DNA of 64,000 nt from Telopea speciosissima (Eukaryota > Streptophyta > Magnoliopsida > Proteales > Proteaceae): contig NC_057925.1 of NCBI RefSeq assembly GCF_018873765.1, forward strand, positions 5,281,568-5,345,567. The letters are read 5' to 3'. The notes beneath the pieces are model-generated. The model saw only the letters and a list, made by a program, of their open reading frames with translations. It was not told the origin of the DNA and searched no databases. This document shows, one piece after another, positions 47,727 through 59,240 of this stretch. The stretch's first letter is position 1, and each line of letters opens with the position of its first letter. The translations under genes and the position numbers were made by a program.

Positions 47727-49390
47727 GGATAATTTACACATGCCACCCCTGAGGTTTGATGAAAGGATAATTTTACGCCCCAGTATTGGAAAATTCTACG
47801 TACCCCCCTGAGGATTGCAAATGGTAACAAATAAACCCATTCCGTCAGTTCATGACTAACTGAGTTAAAATTTAGATTTGAACTGACGGAATTACCCTTC
47901 TAAGAAGAACCAAAAAAAGAAAAACAAAACAAAACTGCAACTCATCTTCCCCAATCGATTTTGGGGAAGATGAGTTGCAAGTTGCAACCATCCCAGCGCC
48001 CCATTGATTTTGATTTTTAAACATTTGCCACTCAACCACTCCTCTTCAACCTCTTTGCCTGAACCGAATCATCAGCATCTTCACCATCACTCTTTCCACC
48101 CTCATCACCATCTCCCTCAAGATCCTCACAATCAAACCCTAACCCTAAACTCTGATTTGTTCGCCTGTAATGGGGCGATCTGTTGGACTATCTCAACAAG
48201 AAAAAGGCCTAGGCATGATCGAACACCTTCGCCATCTCGATCTCTCCAATAATTCCTTCAATGGAACTCTACCCGCCTCGTTGTTCAACGCTTCTGAGCT
48301 TCAATCACTCGCTCTCTCCAACAACATCATCTCTAGTTCGTTGCCATAGTATGTCGGTGGGCTCAATAGCCTCGAATTTCTTATGCTTGAGGCTCGCCGG
48401 CTCTGTCCTTGGCCTCTATCTCTGCTTTTATGTGTTTCTCCAACTCTATCAACTGTAAGACAAAATCAACAATGAAAAAGGAAGGGCATCCAAATCAATC
48501 TAAAGCAATGAAAAGTTGCAAATCTTATTAGGGTAATAAAATCTTCAATCTACTACAATAAAATGTATAAGAATCAGGGAACTGTATGAGAAGAAAGAAC
48601 GATTACAAAGATTACTACAGATTGCAAAAGCAACAAACTTTGTTACTCATTAGCTCTGCTTCTTCTTTTGCAGCCCTTGAAGCTGTTCTCTTTGCAAGCA
48701 ATCTTCCTCTCAAACACTCTGCAGTCCTCAAACCATCATCTCCTTCAACACTTTTTTCCCTGAGAAGAAAACCCACAACAGATCTGAAAAGAAGTTGTAA
48801 CCGTTCAATCGTGTAGAGAGAAATAGAGAAACAGAGAAACAGAGATTGCACAGAGAGAGAGGAGGGATGGGGCTTGGCCGCCTTGGGGGTTCAGTTCAAT
48901 CGTTGCTTTATTTTTTCTTGAAAAAGATAGGAAGTTGTGGTCTGTATGTGCACATGAAGATAGCTAGAAGAAAAGGTTCAGGGAACCTCTAAACTGATGC
49001 ATCTATTGATGGTGCAAAGTGGTGAGTTAGAGGTGGAAATGGCGGTTTTGGTCTTTTTTTGCCATGGATTGACAACTAATGCCTTATTCAGAGTTCAGAC
49101 CGACATAGTGGTGTCCCATACCTGCTACTCATCTTCCCCAATCGATTTTGGGAAAGATGAGTTGCAAGTTTTTTTTGTTTTGTTTAGTTTTTTTTTTCTT
49201 TTCTGTTTCTTCTTATAAGGGTAATTCCGTCAGTTCAGATCTAAATTTTAACACAGTTAGTCATGAACCAACGGAATGGGCTTATTTGTTACCGTTTGCA
49301 AACCTCAGGGAGGTACGCAGAATTTTCCAAAACTGAGGGGGTAAACTTATCCTTTCGTCAAACCTCAGGGGAGGTATGTGTAAATTACCT
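47727..49390. mobile_element. Pack-MULE carrying an LRR receptor-kinase fragment
   Basis: Inverted repeats of about 180 bp run inward from GGATAATTTACACATGCC (left) and from GGTATGTGTAAATTACCT (right). A perfect 9-bp target duplication TAAAATTTT lies at 47718-47726 and 49391-49399. The interior has no transposase but includes a stretch encoding leucine-rich repeats (about 48200-48395) and other unidentified, possibly exonic, pieces. This is the definition of a Pack-MULE, a non-autonomous Mutator element with captured gene sequence. Confidence 0.9.
48203..48396 (+). pseudogene. Captured LRR receptor-like kinase fragment
   Basis: In one frame it reads KGLGMIEHLRHLDLSNNSFN, then GTLPASLFNASELQSLALSN, NIISSSLP, a stop (TAG, 48347-48349), then YVGGLNSLEFLMLE. 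This is two to three plant LRRs (LxxLxLSxNxxxGxLP). The LG-x-IEHLRHLDLSNN wording recalls ZAR1-like subfamily III LRR receptor kinases; that assignment is from memory and moderate. There are no kinase or membrane parts. The stop and the loss of register after MLE show decay. Confidence 0.8.
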
Positions 49391-49471
49391 TAAAATTTTA
49401 TAAGTCAATTTTTTTTAAGTAAAAATTTTGAAGTAAAGAAAAATTTTACCCCGAAACAAACAGAGCTTAAA

Positions 49472-50374
49472 AAGATATACTGACTTGAAATAATTTCATC
49501 TGCATTTCTATTTGATTAAAGTACTCAAACAACAAAATCAATTTAAAAACAAAACATGTATTAGACACGGTCACATTCCCTGCCAAAACCAAAGTAAATT
49601 CACGGGGGCCACCTACATTTGGTTACAAGGAAAATGCAGATATTTTCCAAAAATATTAAATATATTATACAGGAAAAATCACTTTTGGCGTTTGGCACTT
49701 TGTCTGCAAGGGAAATTCATATATTCTCTAAGAATGAAATATATTTTACAGAAAATGCAAATATTTTCTTTCACTTCCATTTCCCCACTTCCCTTGCAAC
49801 CAAACAGGCCAGGGCTTTGTAATTCTTTTCCTCTAAACTTTGGCCTCTTAAATGACAACCTTTGAATGCCAAACCCAAAACTTCTTCCCCCATCTCCCTA
49901 ACTTTTCAAATTGGCCCAATACCCATAAAATGTATCCAGTTTAATAAAGCCCAAAAACTCATGGACCCACAAGTGGGCCCACATCGTTGAATAAAATATT
50001 TTTCTAAAGGGTGATTTCTGGGCTCAATGAGATCATACCTATAAAAACGTTTCTCTTGATTATAATCTAATAGAATCTGTACCAAGACAGATTCTGTAGT
50101 TTACAACCCAACAACAAATTGACTTTTCAAAAAAGAATTGCTGTTTTGCTCTATATGGAGATGATGGGGAAGGCATTTTGATGGGATAAAAGTCAAAACA
50201 ACATAAAAAACCTATCTTTGAGTTTGATTCTCAGATCATTGCTCATGCTTAATGCAAAGATACTCCTATTCCTTACTGAGATTTTGACGATTTGCAAAGA
50301 TATTTTGAGATATGGTCATAGACTTTGAGAAGATTTCCCTTTCTTTTTCTTTTAGGACATAGTGGAAAAAATTA
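49472..50374. other. Intergenic, no gene recognised
   Basis: AT-rich. Short open frames (49512-49865) contain repeated 'aaaatgcaaatatttt(c/t)' motifs, possibly a degraded hairpin at about 49610-49810 (caaggaaaatgcagatattt against the right-hand aaatgcaaatattttctttc region). No gene content. Confidence 0.4.
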
Positions 50375-50757
50375 GGGTAAATTACACATCAACCCCTGGT
50401 TTTCAAACAAAACTCAGATCACCCCTGATTTTTGAAAAACTCAAATCACCCCCTGGTTTAGACCCCAATATGACAAATTAGTTTCTATCGTTAGTTTTAT
50501 ACTGTAAAGTGATGATGTCAACTAGTTAATAAATTTAAATTTCTAAACTACTCTTGACCAATGTTGAAGATGAAGGAAGGGTAGCATTGTAAATTTAGTT
50601 CTAGTATTTTAGTATAAGGATAAAATAGTCCTTTCACACCAATAACTAATAGCAGACTAACACCATTACTATAGAGGGGTTGTTTTTATTTTTTTTCAAA
50701 AACCAGGGGGTGATCTGAGTTTCATTTGAAAACCAGGGGGTGATGTGTAATTTACCC
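50375..50757. repeat. Mutator-like MITE, 383 bp
   Basis: Ends GGGTAAATTACACATCA and TGATGTGTAATTTACCC. The inverted arms continue through 'ccctggttttcaaa' and 'aaactcagatcacccc'. Flanks AAAAAATTA (50366-50374) and AAAAAACTA (50758-50766) match at 8 of 9 bases. A sister copy lies at 57052-57432. Confidence 0.88.
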
Positions 50758-50874
50758 AAAAAACTATCTTTAATTCTCTTTTATTTGGATATATTACCCC
50801 TCACCATCCTAAATTAAACTCTGCCTTTGGTTCTTTTTTTATAATGAAAAAAATTAGATGAATATAATTTTTTC

Positions 50875-50912
<38 letters not shown>

Positions 50913-51734
50913 TACAAGATACTGCCCAACAAGAAATCCAAAATCCTGAAAGTTCTATTAGTTCTAATCATCCATTTAAGCATGCAAACCATAAAATTTA
51001 AGCTTAATTATTTGGAATTCAACTAGTATTTTAGAAACTGTGAATAGATAACTAAAGATTTGTGGATCCATGGTCCAAACTCAAGTGAATGGATTTGATT
51101 ACATTGAAAAATTGGTAAATTTGGCCTTGGATGTTATAGCTCCATTAAATAAAGATGGATATTGTACATGTCATGTGGTTGTCTGTTGTATGGACATGTT
51201 ATTTATATCATCATTTATTCATTTTTTTTTTTATCCGATCTTTCCATTTATTGCTTTAAAAATTATTTGAAAATCTATTATACATGAAAGAGCTTCGATG
51301 GAGTTTTTTTTTTTTTTTTTTTTGATAATAAAAGAACTTCAATGGAGTTGAGATAGCCACTAAATGTGACATGTGGCTGACCTAGAAAAGATCTCATCCA
51401 TCCAATGGGAATAACAACAAAGTCATCCTTAACCAGAAAAAAAAAAAAAACAACAACAAAGTCATCCTCCATAGCTCCATATATATAAGGACCACCTTAT
51501 TCTTCCATCATACTTTGTTGTGTGTGCACAGTAATGTGGACTTTAACTAAAAATAAAATAAAAATGGTCCTATGACCCCCCCCCCCTCATGCTTATCCTA
51601 TCAATGACTAACCCGTGGCATTGTCTTTAGGATGTCTAGCTGTAGATATTATTATCAGTATTTTTTGGAGAAGGTTGTCTACTTAGTTTAAGCTAGTGAA
51701 GCTTTGGTTGTATGTACATTTTGATGCTTTGACG
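50758..51734. other. Intergenic, GA microsatellite and T/A runs
   Basis: Contains (GA)n at 50880-50909, a T-run at 51304-51322 and a direct repeat of 'caacaaagtcatcc' (51415 and 51454). I see no gene. An open frame at 51070-51270 has no recognisable content. Confidence 0.4.
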
Positions 51735-52152
51735 TAGGGGTGTCGATCGGTTGGTTCGGGTCGATTTTGGTTTGGATTGAGTCAATTTTGATGTGAAAAT
51801 AGTGAATCCGAAATCAAACCAATAAGAAAAGTTCAGTTTCAGTTTGTATCGGGTTGGCTTTGGTTTTTTGTCCATTTTGGGTTCGGTTAACATACATAAT
51901 TGTATAAAACTATGAAAAAAATCTATTTTTTTTAATGGGTTTCAAGTTGTTATCGGTTTCTTATCGAGGTAGTTCGGTTTGGTCTCGATTTTGGTCTAGG
52001 TTTTGGGCCTGTTTTGATATTGGGTTCTTTCAATTTCCGATGTGGTTCGATTTGGTTTCGAAGTTGTAATACTCCAATCCAAAACCTGCCCAATAAGATC
52101 TCAGTTCGGTTCGAGCCGGTTACCTGGTTCAGTCCCAATTTTGACACCCCTA
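51735..52152. repeat. Foldback element with TAGGGGTGTCGA ends
   Basis: TAGGGGTGTCGATCGG and 'aattttgacacccct' plus A are inverted ends, and Asn/Pro-rich open frames inside are by-products. The flanks CTTTGACG and TTTTGATG match at 6 of 8 bases, compatible with an old hAT target duplication. Similar 'gggtgtcaat' sequence begins at 57647 and 63914. Confidence 0.6.
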
Positions 52153-52212
52153 TTTTGATGTATAGAGAGACAATTTAAATTTTGTATTTCATCTCAACAA
52201 TACGATCCCTTG

Positions 52213-52371
52213 AATCGTTATCCCCTCCAATTCGCTGTCCCCTCCAATTTCTCACATGGGGCGAAAATAACCACCCTACCCCCTACCTGAAAACACTGTC
52301 CAAGGTGGGGTCCACTCCCTCCTATTAGAGGAATTGGAGGTGCCCGCAAATTGGAGGTGATAATTATTCAT
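52213..52371. repeat. MITE with a perfect 9-bp target duplication
   Basis: Inverted ends AATCGTTATCCCCTCCAA and TTGGAGGTGATAATTATT. The direct repeat GATCCCTTG lies at 52204-52212 and 52372-52380. A 9-bp duplication suggests the Mutator group. Confidence 0.85.
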
Positions 52372-52449
52372 GATCCCTTGTGTGTTACCTTTTCATTTTG
52401 AATTAACAATAATTCAATTTTCTTTTAATGTAAACTTTAGTCATTTTCT

Positions 52450-53860
52450 AATACTCTATTTTTTAAATATAATGATCTTCACATTGAAACTTACCACGTA
52501 TATAGATTTTTTTTTTTTTTTTGAGTGAAGAAAAAGATAAAACTGTTGTATGAGAATACAATTGTCTTACCAACAGCTCCTTAGTGGAATTGGTGAGCTG
52601 TGGTGCGTTTCATGTCCATGCTCACCAGGAGATTTCGAGTTCAAGTCTCCTAACGAATTCAGATCAACTATCCACATGGGAACGGGTGGGGACAGATCTG
52701 ACCCGTTCATGGGGCATGGGTCCCGAGTTCAGATCTGCTACCCACATGGGGATGGGTGGGGACAGATCTGAACCCTCCATGGGGGTGTGGGACCCATGTC
52801 CCATGGAGGGGTCAGATCTGTCCCCACCCGTCCCCATGTGGGTAGTTGATCCGGATTCATGGGTCCCACACCCTAGAGGTGGGTCCCACACCCCCATGGA
52901 GAGTTCAAATACTCTATTTTTTAAATATAATGATCTTCACATTGAAACTTATCATGTATATAGATCTTTTTTTTTTTTTTTTTTTGGAGTGAAGAACAAG
53001 ATAAAATTGTTGTATGAGAATACAATTGTCTTACCAACAGCTCCCTAGTGGAGTTGGTGAGCTGTGGTGCGTTTCATGTCCATGCTCACCAGGAGGTCTC
53101 GAGTTCAAGTCTCCTGACGAGTTCAGATCAGCTACCCACATGGGGACGGGTGGGGACAGATCTGACCCGTTTATGGGGCATGGGTCCCGAGTTCAGATCT
53201 GCTACCCACATGGGGATGGGTGGGGACAGATCTGAACCCTCCATGGGGGTGTGGGACCCATGTCCCATGGAGGGGTCAGATCTGTCCCCACCCGTCCCCA
53301 TGTGGGTAGTTGATCCGGATTCATGGGTCCCACACCCTAGAGGTGGGTCCCACACCCCCATGGAGAGTTCAAATACTCTATTTTTTAAATATAATGATCT
53401 TCACATTGAAACTTACCACGTGTATAGATTTTTTTTATTTTTTTTTTTTTTTGAGTGAAGAAAAAGATAAAACTGTTGTATGAGAATACAATTGTCTTAC
53501 CAACAGCTCCCTAGTGCAGTTGGTGAGCTGTGGTGCGTTTCATGTCCATGCTCACCAGGAGGTCTCAAGTTCAAGTCTCCTGACGAGTTCAGATCAGCTA
53601 CCCACATGGGGACGGGTGGGGACAGATCTGACCCGTTCATGGGGCATGGGTCCCGAGTTCAGATCTGCTACCCACATGGGGACGGGTGGGGACAGATCTG
53701 AACCCTCCATGGGGGTGTGGGACCCATGTCCCATGGAGGGGTCAGATCTGTCCCCACCCGTCCCCATGTGGGTAGTTGATCCGGATTCATGGGTCCCACA
53801 CCCCCATGGAGAGTTCAAATCTATCCCCACCCGTCTCCATGTGGGTAGCAAATCTAAATT
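52450..53860 (+). repeat. Triplicated unit: SINE-like head plus large palindrome
   Basis: Three direct copies start at 52450, 52908 and 53372 (spacing 458 and 464 bp) and are nearly identical by eye. Each has a T-run, then a tRNA-like head (box A TAGTGGAATTGG, box B-like CGAGTTCAAGTCTCC), then a palindrome of about 45-bp arms (for example 52740-52785 against 52798-52843: ACCCACATGGGGATGGGTGG and its complement) centred near 52790. The palindromes are shadowed by similar open frames on both strands, which are not genes. The third unit runs on to a C-rich end (about 53895-53911). Confidence 0.9.
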
Positions 53861-54119
53861 CCTCCTGGCTGGTACCTACCCCTCTCCCTATTTCCCCCCC
53901 CCCCCCCCCCCTAAAAGAAAATAAAAAGAGAAAAAGAATATAGTTGTCTCAGTATGGGTGGATGCTGAATTTTTAAAATTACTCGAGTACAAAAATGTCT
54001 TTTGGTAAATTGAATATAGCATTGGTTAAAAAAACAGGCAATGGGGCCTATACATGAAGGGCCTTTGAAGGTTCCTAAGCTTTTAGCCATTGAGGATATA
54101 TCAATGACATGTATTTTTC

Positions 54120-55200
54120 TATTCTAACGTAAAGTTCAATAATAATAATAATAATGATAATGTTGTGAACAATAATAGGAACAAGAACCAGAAGAAGAAG
54201 AATTACTACAATTATTGATACAATAATGACAAAAAAAATATATAATAGTGACATATACTAGTAGAATTAAACTTTGGTATTCTATCATTTGATCTCGGGT
54301 GATATTAAAAAATCAGCATCCACAAGTGTTGAGCCACATTTCTTTTCATACAATAGTTTTAAGTTTTTCATTACCCAAAAAAAAATCTAAATACATGCAC
54401 CATTAAGTATTAACTGAAAAAAAAAAAAAAAAGTATAACCAGTGTGCGAGGCTCCCGCCACTGCAGGATCTGGGGAGAATCATAATTCATGGAGTCTTAC
54501 CCTCTGCTTTCAAAGATAGACAAAAGTAAAAGGTGTAAGAAGATGAATTCAATGAACCTCATTGAACATGTCTATAGTCATATGACATTTTCTCCTTCAG
54601 ATTGACCCCACGTGGGACCAATAATCAGTTCAAGGTTGGCTTTGGTGTTAGCTGTTTTGTACAATCATATTTGAAAGCGAGAACACACACACAATTAATC
54701 ACATTCAAAAGCGACACACCATCATATTAATTAGCTAATGTTGAGATATGACATTACACTATTAGTTTATTTGTTTAGAAGTGAAGTAATTAAAGTCAAT
54801 AAATTTTTCCTAAGAAAATTAAATCAACAAAGTTTACATCAAAATCTAATTTTCATTATTAGCAATGCATTCTAACTTTTCACTTTGAAGCCAAGCTTTA
54901 CTTCTTCTAAGGTCATATAAGATGGTTAGCTTTCATATTTTCCTAGTGAATTATTTCGCATACCTATCTTGCGCATTAAGTAGAAAAAAAAAATATTTTT
55001 CAATCAACTTTACTTTCAATTAAAGATTCCATTAAAAAGTTTCTTTTTTCTTGTTTCCTCATTTTATTTCATTTCAATGAAAATCTTAAATAAGTTCCTA
55101 ATTTGTAAGAGAAGAGAGCCAATGGGTTTCTCCATTGAAGCACAAGGGAGACTAAAATAATCATGTAAGTATATGTTTAGTGAATCAAACTAAACTCATT
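54120..55200. repeat. Third segmental duplication, left unit
   Basis: Collinear with about 55480-56830. Shared blocks are 'aataatgacaa', 'accaataatcagt(t/a)caag', 'gcacaag' with 'agactaaaataatca', and 'atttcaatgaaaatc'. The block 'atgatcttca(c/a)attgaaac' (with ttac) occurs both at 52472 and at 55216. The original left unit may therefore have started near 52470 and been enlarged by the triplicated SINE/palindrome. Divergence is high and there is no gene. Confidence 0.6.
54432..54512 (-). mobile_element. Au SINE 3' fragment
   Basis: The reverse complement reads 'ctccccagatcctgcagtgg' then 'cgggagcctcgcacactgg', ending in an A-run on the plus strand (54418-54433). This is the conserved 3' half of the Au SINE. 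The right unit of the segmental duplication lacks it at the collinear place. Confidence 0.75.
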
Positions 55201-55364
55201 TTTACCACATAATTATGATCTTCAAATTGAAACTTACCCACATGCATAGATTGATATACCCGATGAATGGACCTTTTAGCAGTTTTATGTGCCATTAAAG
55301 GTGCAATGTAACACAGTCGGCACATTCAATATCGAAATGAGAATGTGGTGGGAGGGGGAAGAAG

Positions 55365-55512
55365 AAAAAAAAGGTTGCTTGGTCGCACCCCCTACGCCCA
55401 GACAGATGGGTGGCGAAATGACCACCTCACCCCCTCATATTGGATGCTTAAGCATGTACTCCCATTCATTCCTATACTGACGCATGGGCCACGTGACCAA
55501 GTAGTCTTCTCT
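55365..55512. repeat. ACTTGGTCGCG-type hairpin MITE
   Basis: 'gcttggtcgcaccccctacg' and 'cccagacagatggg' on the left face 'gacgcatgggccacgtgacc' and 'aagtagtc' on the right. Same family as 47385 and 61432. Confidence 0.65.
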
Positions 55513-56212
55513 CTCCCATGATAACAATAACAATTTTGATAACAATAGAATGAAGAACAGCTACTTCTATTATTGAAGCAATAATGACAACAAAAAAAAA
55601 AAAATCACAATGATACTGATAAAATTGAGCTTTAGTATATATTTGAAACCAATAATCAGTACAAGATTGGTATTGATGCTAGCTGATTTGCACGATCACA
55701 TTCGAAAGTGAAGTCTTGTTGTAATCCTAACTATTAAGCAAAATTTGATTGTTTTAAGTTTAAACTGTTTTTTTTTAATGAGAAATACAAAAACAAAATT
55801 CTGAGAAGACCTATCTGATATAAAGACTGCCCCCCCTGACCACCCTACAATGAGAATCAAGGTATCCTATGTAATTTTCTTTTCGTATTTTTTTGGGAGG
55901 GCAGAGTCAAGGTATCCTATATAAAACACTAGTTTTTAGGTGTGATATATAAAACCCTCTATTTGCATTGCTTTGCATCCTCTGCATAAGTAGGTCAAAG
56001 GGTGGACTAGGGATGTAAATGGTCCCCATTGCATTTCTCCACCCAATATATTAATTAGCTAAGATGAGATTTGAGAGCACAATTCATTTGATTAAAATTG
56101 AAGTAATGTCAACAAATTTTAATAAATTTTAGGATAATTATCCATGTAACAATGGAAGGTGATATTTATGAAAATCTTAAGATAAATCTGATTCATTTAT
56201 TTTACTTTTTTT

Positions 56213-56247
<35 letters not shown>

Positions 56248-56830
56248 TTAAATTATTTGTTTCTCATTTAAAGTTGGGAGAGCGCATAATAATGGCTAGA
56301 ATAATGGTACACATACATGGACACACATGCGATGTATGCCAATACAAAAGAAGTTATTTAATTGAATTAGATTCTGAAATTTGACACATGGCTAATCTAG
56401 ACCATGTCCTCTATATCCAGTAATCAGAATGCACATATCATCTATCCACGTGGTAGAATAGATACTTTGTGACATTTAAAAAAATAACAAACTTTTGTAA
56501 GAATAAATTTTCTTAAATTTCATATTTAAAAAAAAAAAAAAAACTATTTTTTCTTATTATCAAATGCATTGAAAATTTTCATTTGTTTTGCAAGTAAACC
56601 CTATCTTGGACATCAAGAAAAATAACTTTTCTACCAACTTTACTTCCAAGTTCCAATCAAAGTTTCTTGTTTTCTTCTTTTCTCATTTCACATCACTTCA
56701 ATGAAAATCGTACATCTAATTCTTAAATTGTAAGAGAATATAGGTCTTAAGGGTTTCTTTAATTTAGGCACAAGGAAGACTAAAATAATCACTCAGGTAT
56801 CTTTAGTTGGGTCCATGTGTTACTGTCGTG
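55480..56830. repeat. Third segmental duplication, right unit
   Basis: Counterpart of 54120-55200. It contains a long T-run (56216-56244) and a fragment of the TAGGGATGTAAATGG MITE (about 55997). No gene. Confidence 0.55.
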
Positions 56831-57051
56831 CACCCGTGTAGGCAATATTAAAAAGATTAAAGAATGAAGTGTGCTAGTTGGTGCATGAATGGTTTCACCT
56901 ATAAATAACTATTATAGAAATACCTATTAAAAAAAACCTATTATAGAAAGAGCCCACGAGTATACCAAGCCAAATTAAGCAATAACCTATAAAAAATTTT
57001 CGATGGTGTATGAATGCATTCAGTGTTTCCCTGCTCTTGTTAATTATAGAA

Positions 57052-57432
57052 GGGTAACGCATCATCCCCTGGTTTTCAAACGAAACTCAGATCATCTTCT
57101 GATTTTTGAAAAAACTCAAACCACCTCCTCTATAGTAACAGTATTAGTCTGCTGTTAGTTATTGGTGTGAAAATATTATTTTACCTTTGTACTAAAACAT
57201 GAGAATTAAATGTACAATACTATCTTTCTTTCATCTTCAACATTGGTCAAGGGTAGTTTATGGATTTAAATTTATGTAACTAGCTGACATCATCACTTAA
57301 CAGCATAAAACTAACGATAGAGATTAATTTGTCATATTGGGGTCTAAACCAGGAAGTGATTTGAGTTTTTTCAAAAACCAAGGGGTGATCTGAGTTTTGT
57401 TTAAAAACCAGGGGATGACGTGTAATTTATCC
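57052..57432. repeat. Mutator-like MITE, 381 bp
   Basis: Sister of the element at 50375. It opens GGGTAACGCATCATCCCC and closes with the reverse complement region GGGGATGACGTGTAATTT. Direct flanks AATTATAGAA lie at 57042-57051 and 57433-57442. Confidence 0.85.
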
Positions 57433-58790
57433 AATTATAGAATGTGTAGATCGGTGTTGCCGTCTCTAATTTAGAATAATTTATTAGTTGATCCTGAGTC
57501 TGCCACATCATGCTTCCTTTTTTTTTTTTAAAGAAATTGAACCGGTTCATGGAATCATCAAAAAAATCTGGACCAGATTGGTCTTTGTCCAACTCATTTT
57601 TGTTGTAGCAACTCAGGAAAAAAAACAAAGGAAGAATAGATTGAAGGGTGTCAATCAATTCAGTTCGATTTTTTTGTTTAATTTTGATTCGATTCAGGAT
57701 ACAATATATAAAATCGAAAATCAAACTAAAACTGAATAATTTTCATAATTTCATAATTGAAATCAAATCAAATCAGTTTGGTTTTATTCAGTTATTTTCA
57801 TTTAGTTTGTATGTAGTCTTGGTAACGGTTTAAATAAAATTAAACTATTGAAACAAATAAAGTTAGAAAGTAAATTACAAACTCATGAGATAGAGTCTCA
57901 TAATGTCAAATTTGGTACCTTTCAACCTTTTTTACAACTATAAACTAAAAAAACCCAGAGTAAGTAATTTCACATAACTTAACCCTTCAGTATAGCTTAG
58001 ATTCAATTTTGATTTGATTTATATGGTTTACGCTTTTATTCGATTTGATTTGGTTTAAATCGATGGTTTTATTTAAAACCAAAACAAAACTGAATATAAT
58101 TTCATTTTCCTAAACCGATTCGATTCTATTTTAAATGTTCAGTTTTGGATCCGATTCTAAATTGACAAGCTTAAGCAGATTGACCAGTTTCAGTTTATCT
58201 GGGTCATATCTTGTGTGGAATTAAATCCCATTGATGATTGATCGGTTTCAATTCAATTAGTCCATCGCGTTCAAATTTTTAAAACTACATATATTTGGAG
58301 TGTTTGAATGACTCCTCTATAGGTGTATCTAAAACTTTATACTTTTTAATTGCCACTTGTCTTATTCTCAAAAGATTATTAAGATAGAGATATAAAAAGA
58401 TTTTCAAAAATAAATTGAAAGTGACAAATCATTATGTCATTATCAAAAGGTGTCATCGTAATATACATTTTTCGAGCATGCCTATAAAATGACACTATCG
58501 CTCTCATTAGAAAAGAAAAAAATGTATGTCAAACCAAAAAAGGACAAAAGGACAAAATAAGAAATTAAGATTACAAATTTCTTGACACCTTAAGGGTGTC
58601 AATAAGAAAATCTCATATTTCAAACCCTCAAACTCCGGAAGGTGTAACAATATTACAGTAGTTATCAGGAAAACTATTTTGATGGAACCATACCATTAAG
58701 CATTTTCACACTGATGCGCATAAAAATGCCCCTCTAGTAAACAACCGATCGACACATGATAAAAGACTGGTTAAAAGAAGGAATTGGACC
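57433..58790. other. Intergenic with degraded hAT-like sequence
   Basis: From about 57645 ('gggtgtcaatcaattcagtt') to about 58230 the text alternates 'gattcgatt' and 'aaccaaaac'-type blocks. These resemble the foldback element at 51735 in mutated form. I see no gene. Confidence 0.4.
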
Positions 58791-58805
58791 AAAGCTAGAA
58801 GGAAC

Positions 58806-59240
58806 TGTTAGGACACGGATCCGTCAGGATTAGAGCTCTAAAAGGACTCAAACTTTGCACATGGAACCGACTCTCCACTGGAAGAGTTGTACTGGGACTC
58901 GAATTCTCCACCACTTGTGAGAAGATAGAGTATGCTCCCCAAATTGAGGGAGGCACGAGCCCCACTTCATCACGTACGAGGGGATTAACTAAATTCCCTA
59001 ATGGCTCTTCCTCCAATCAGGATTCTACAACCAGCTCTGCAACCACCTATCCTTTATATAGTAAGGAAGGACCCAATTAAGGTACATTCATTCAACAACT
59101 AATAATCTCTCTATACTCCCTCATATTTACCGTTGCACAGGTCTGACTTAGGCATCGAAGAATCTGCCGTCGGAGTCCACTCCGGAGCTCTCTTGTTCAC
59201 TTCACTTTTTGTTGGTCGCCCACGTCTTCTGCTCAGATTA
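58806..59240 (+). mobile_element. Probable solo LTR
   Basis: It starts TGTTAGGACACGG, contains TTTATATAG (59053-59061) about 80-190 bp before 'gtctgacttaggcatcgaag' and 'gtcggagtcc'. That last block recurs downstream of the TATA box in many plant Ty3/gypsy LTRs. No second LTR, primer-binding site or coding region is nearby. The right boundary is uncertain. Confidence 0.45.

Larger units (their letters stand above)
47572..49471. repeat. MITE split by the Pack-MULE
   Basis: The outer inverted ends 'cttcgtttgtttcgacataa' (with aattttac) at about 47578 and gtaaag plus 'aaaaattttaccccgaaaca' (with aacaga) at about 49433 belong to one element. Its interior TAAAATTTT was the target of the Mutator-like insertion at 47727-49390. 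Confidence 0.7.

Noticed and set aside
52570..52655. Possible functional tRNA genes (three copies)
   Set aside because: Box A and box B-like sequences are present, but the paired stems of a tRNA cloverleaf are not. The unit continues as repeat sequence, so these are SINE heads.
52584..53924. Repeated open frames of 70-154 codons on both strands
   Set aside because: They arise from the triplicated SINE/palindrome unit. They are mirrored on the opposite strand because of the palindrome and have no recognisable domain or start context.
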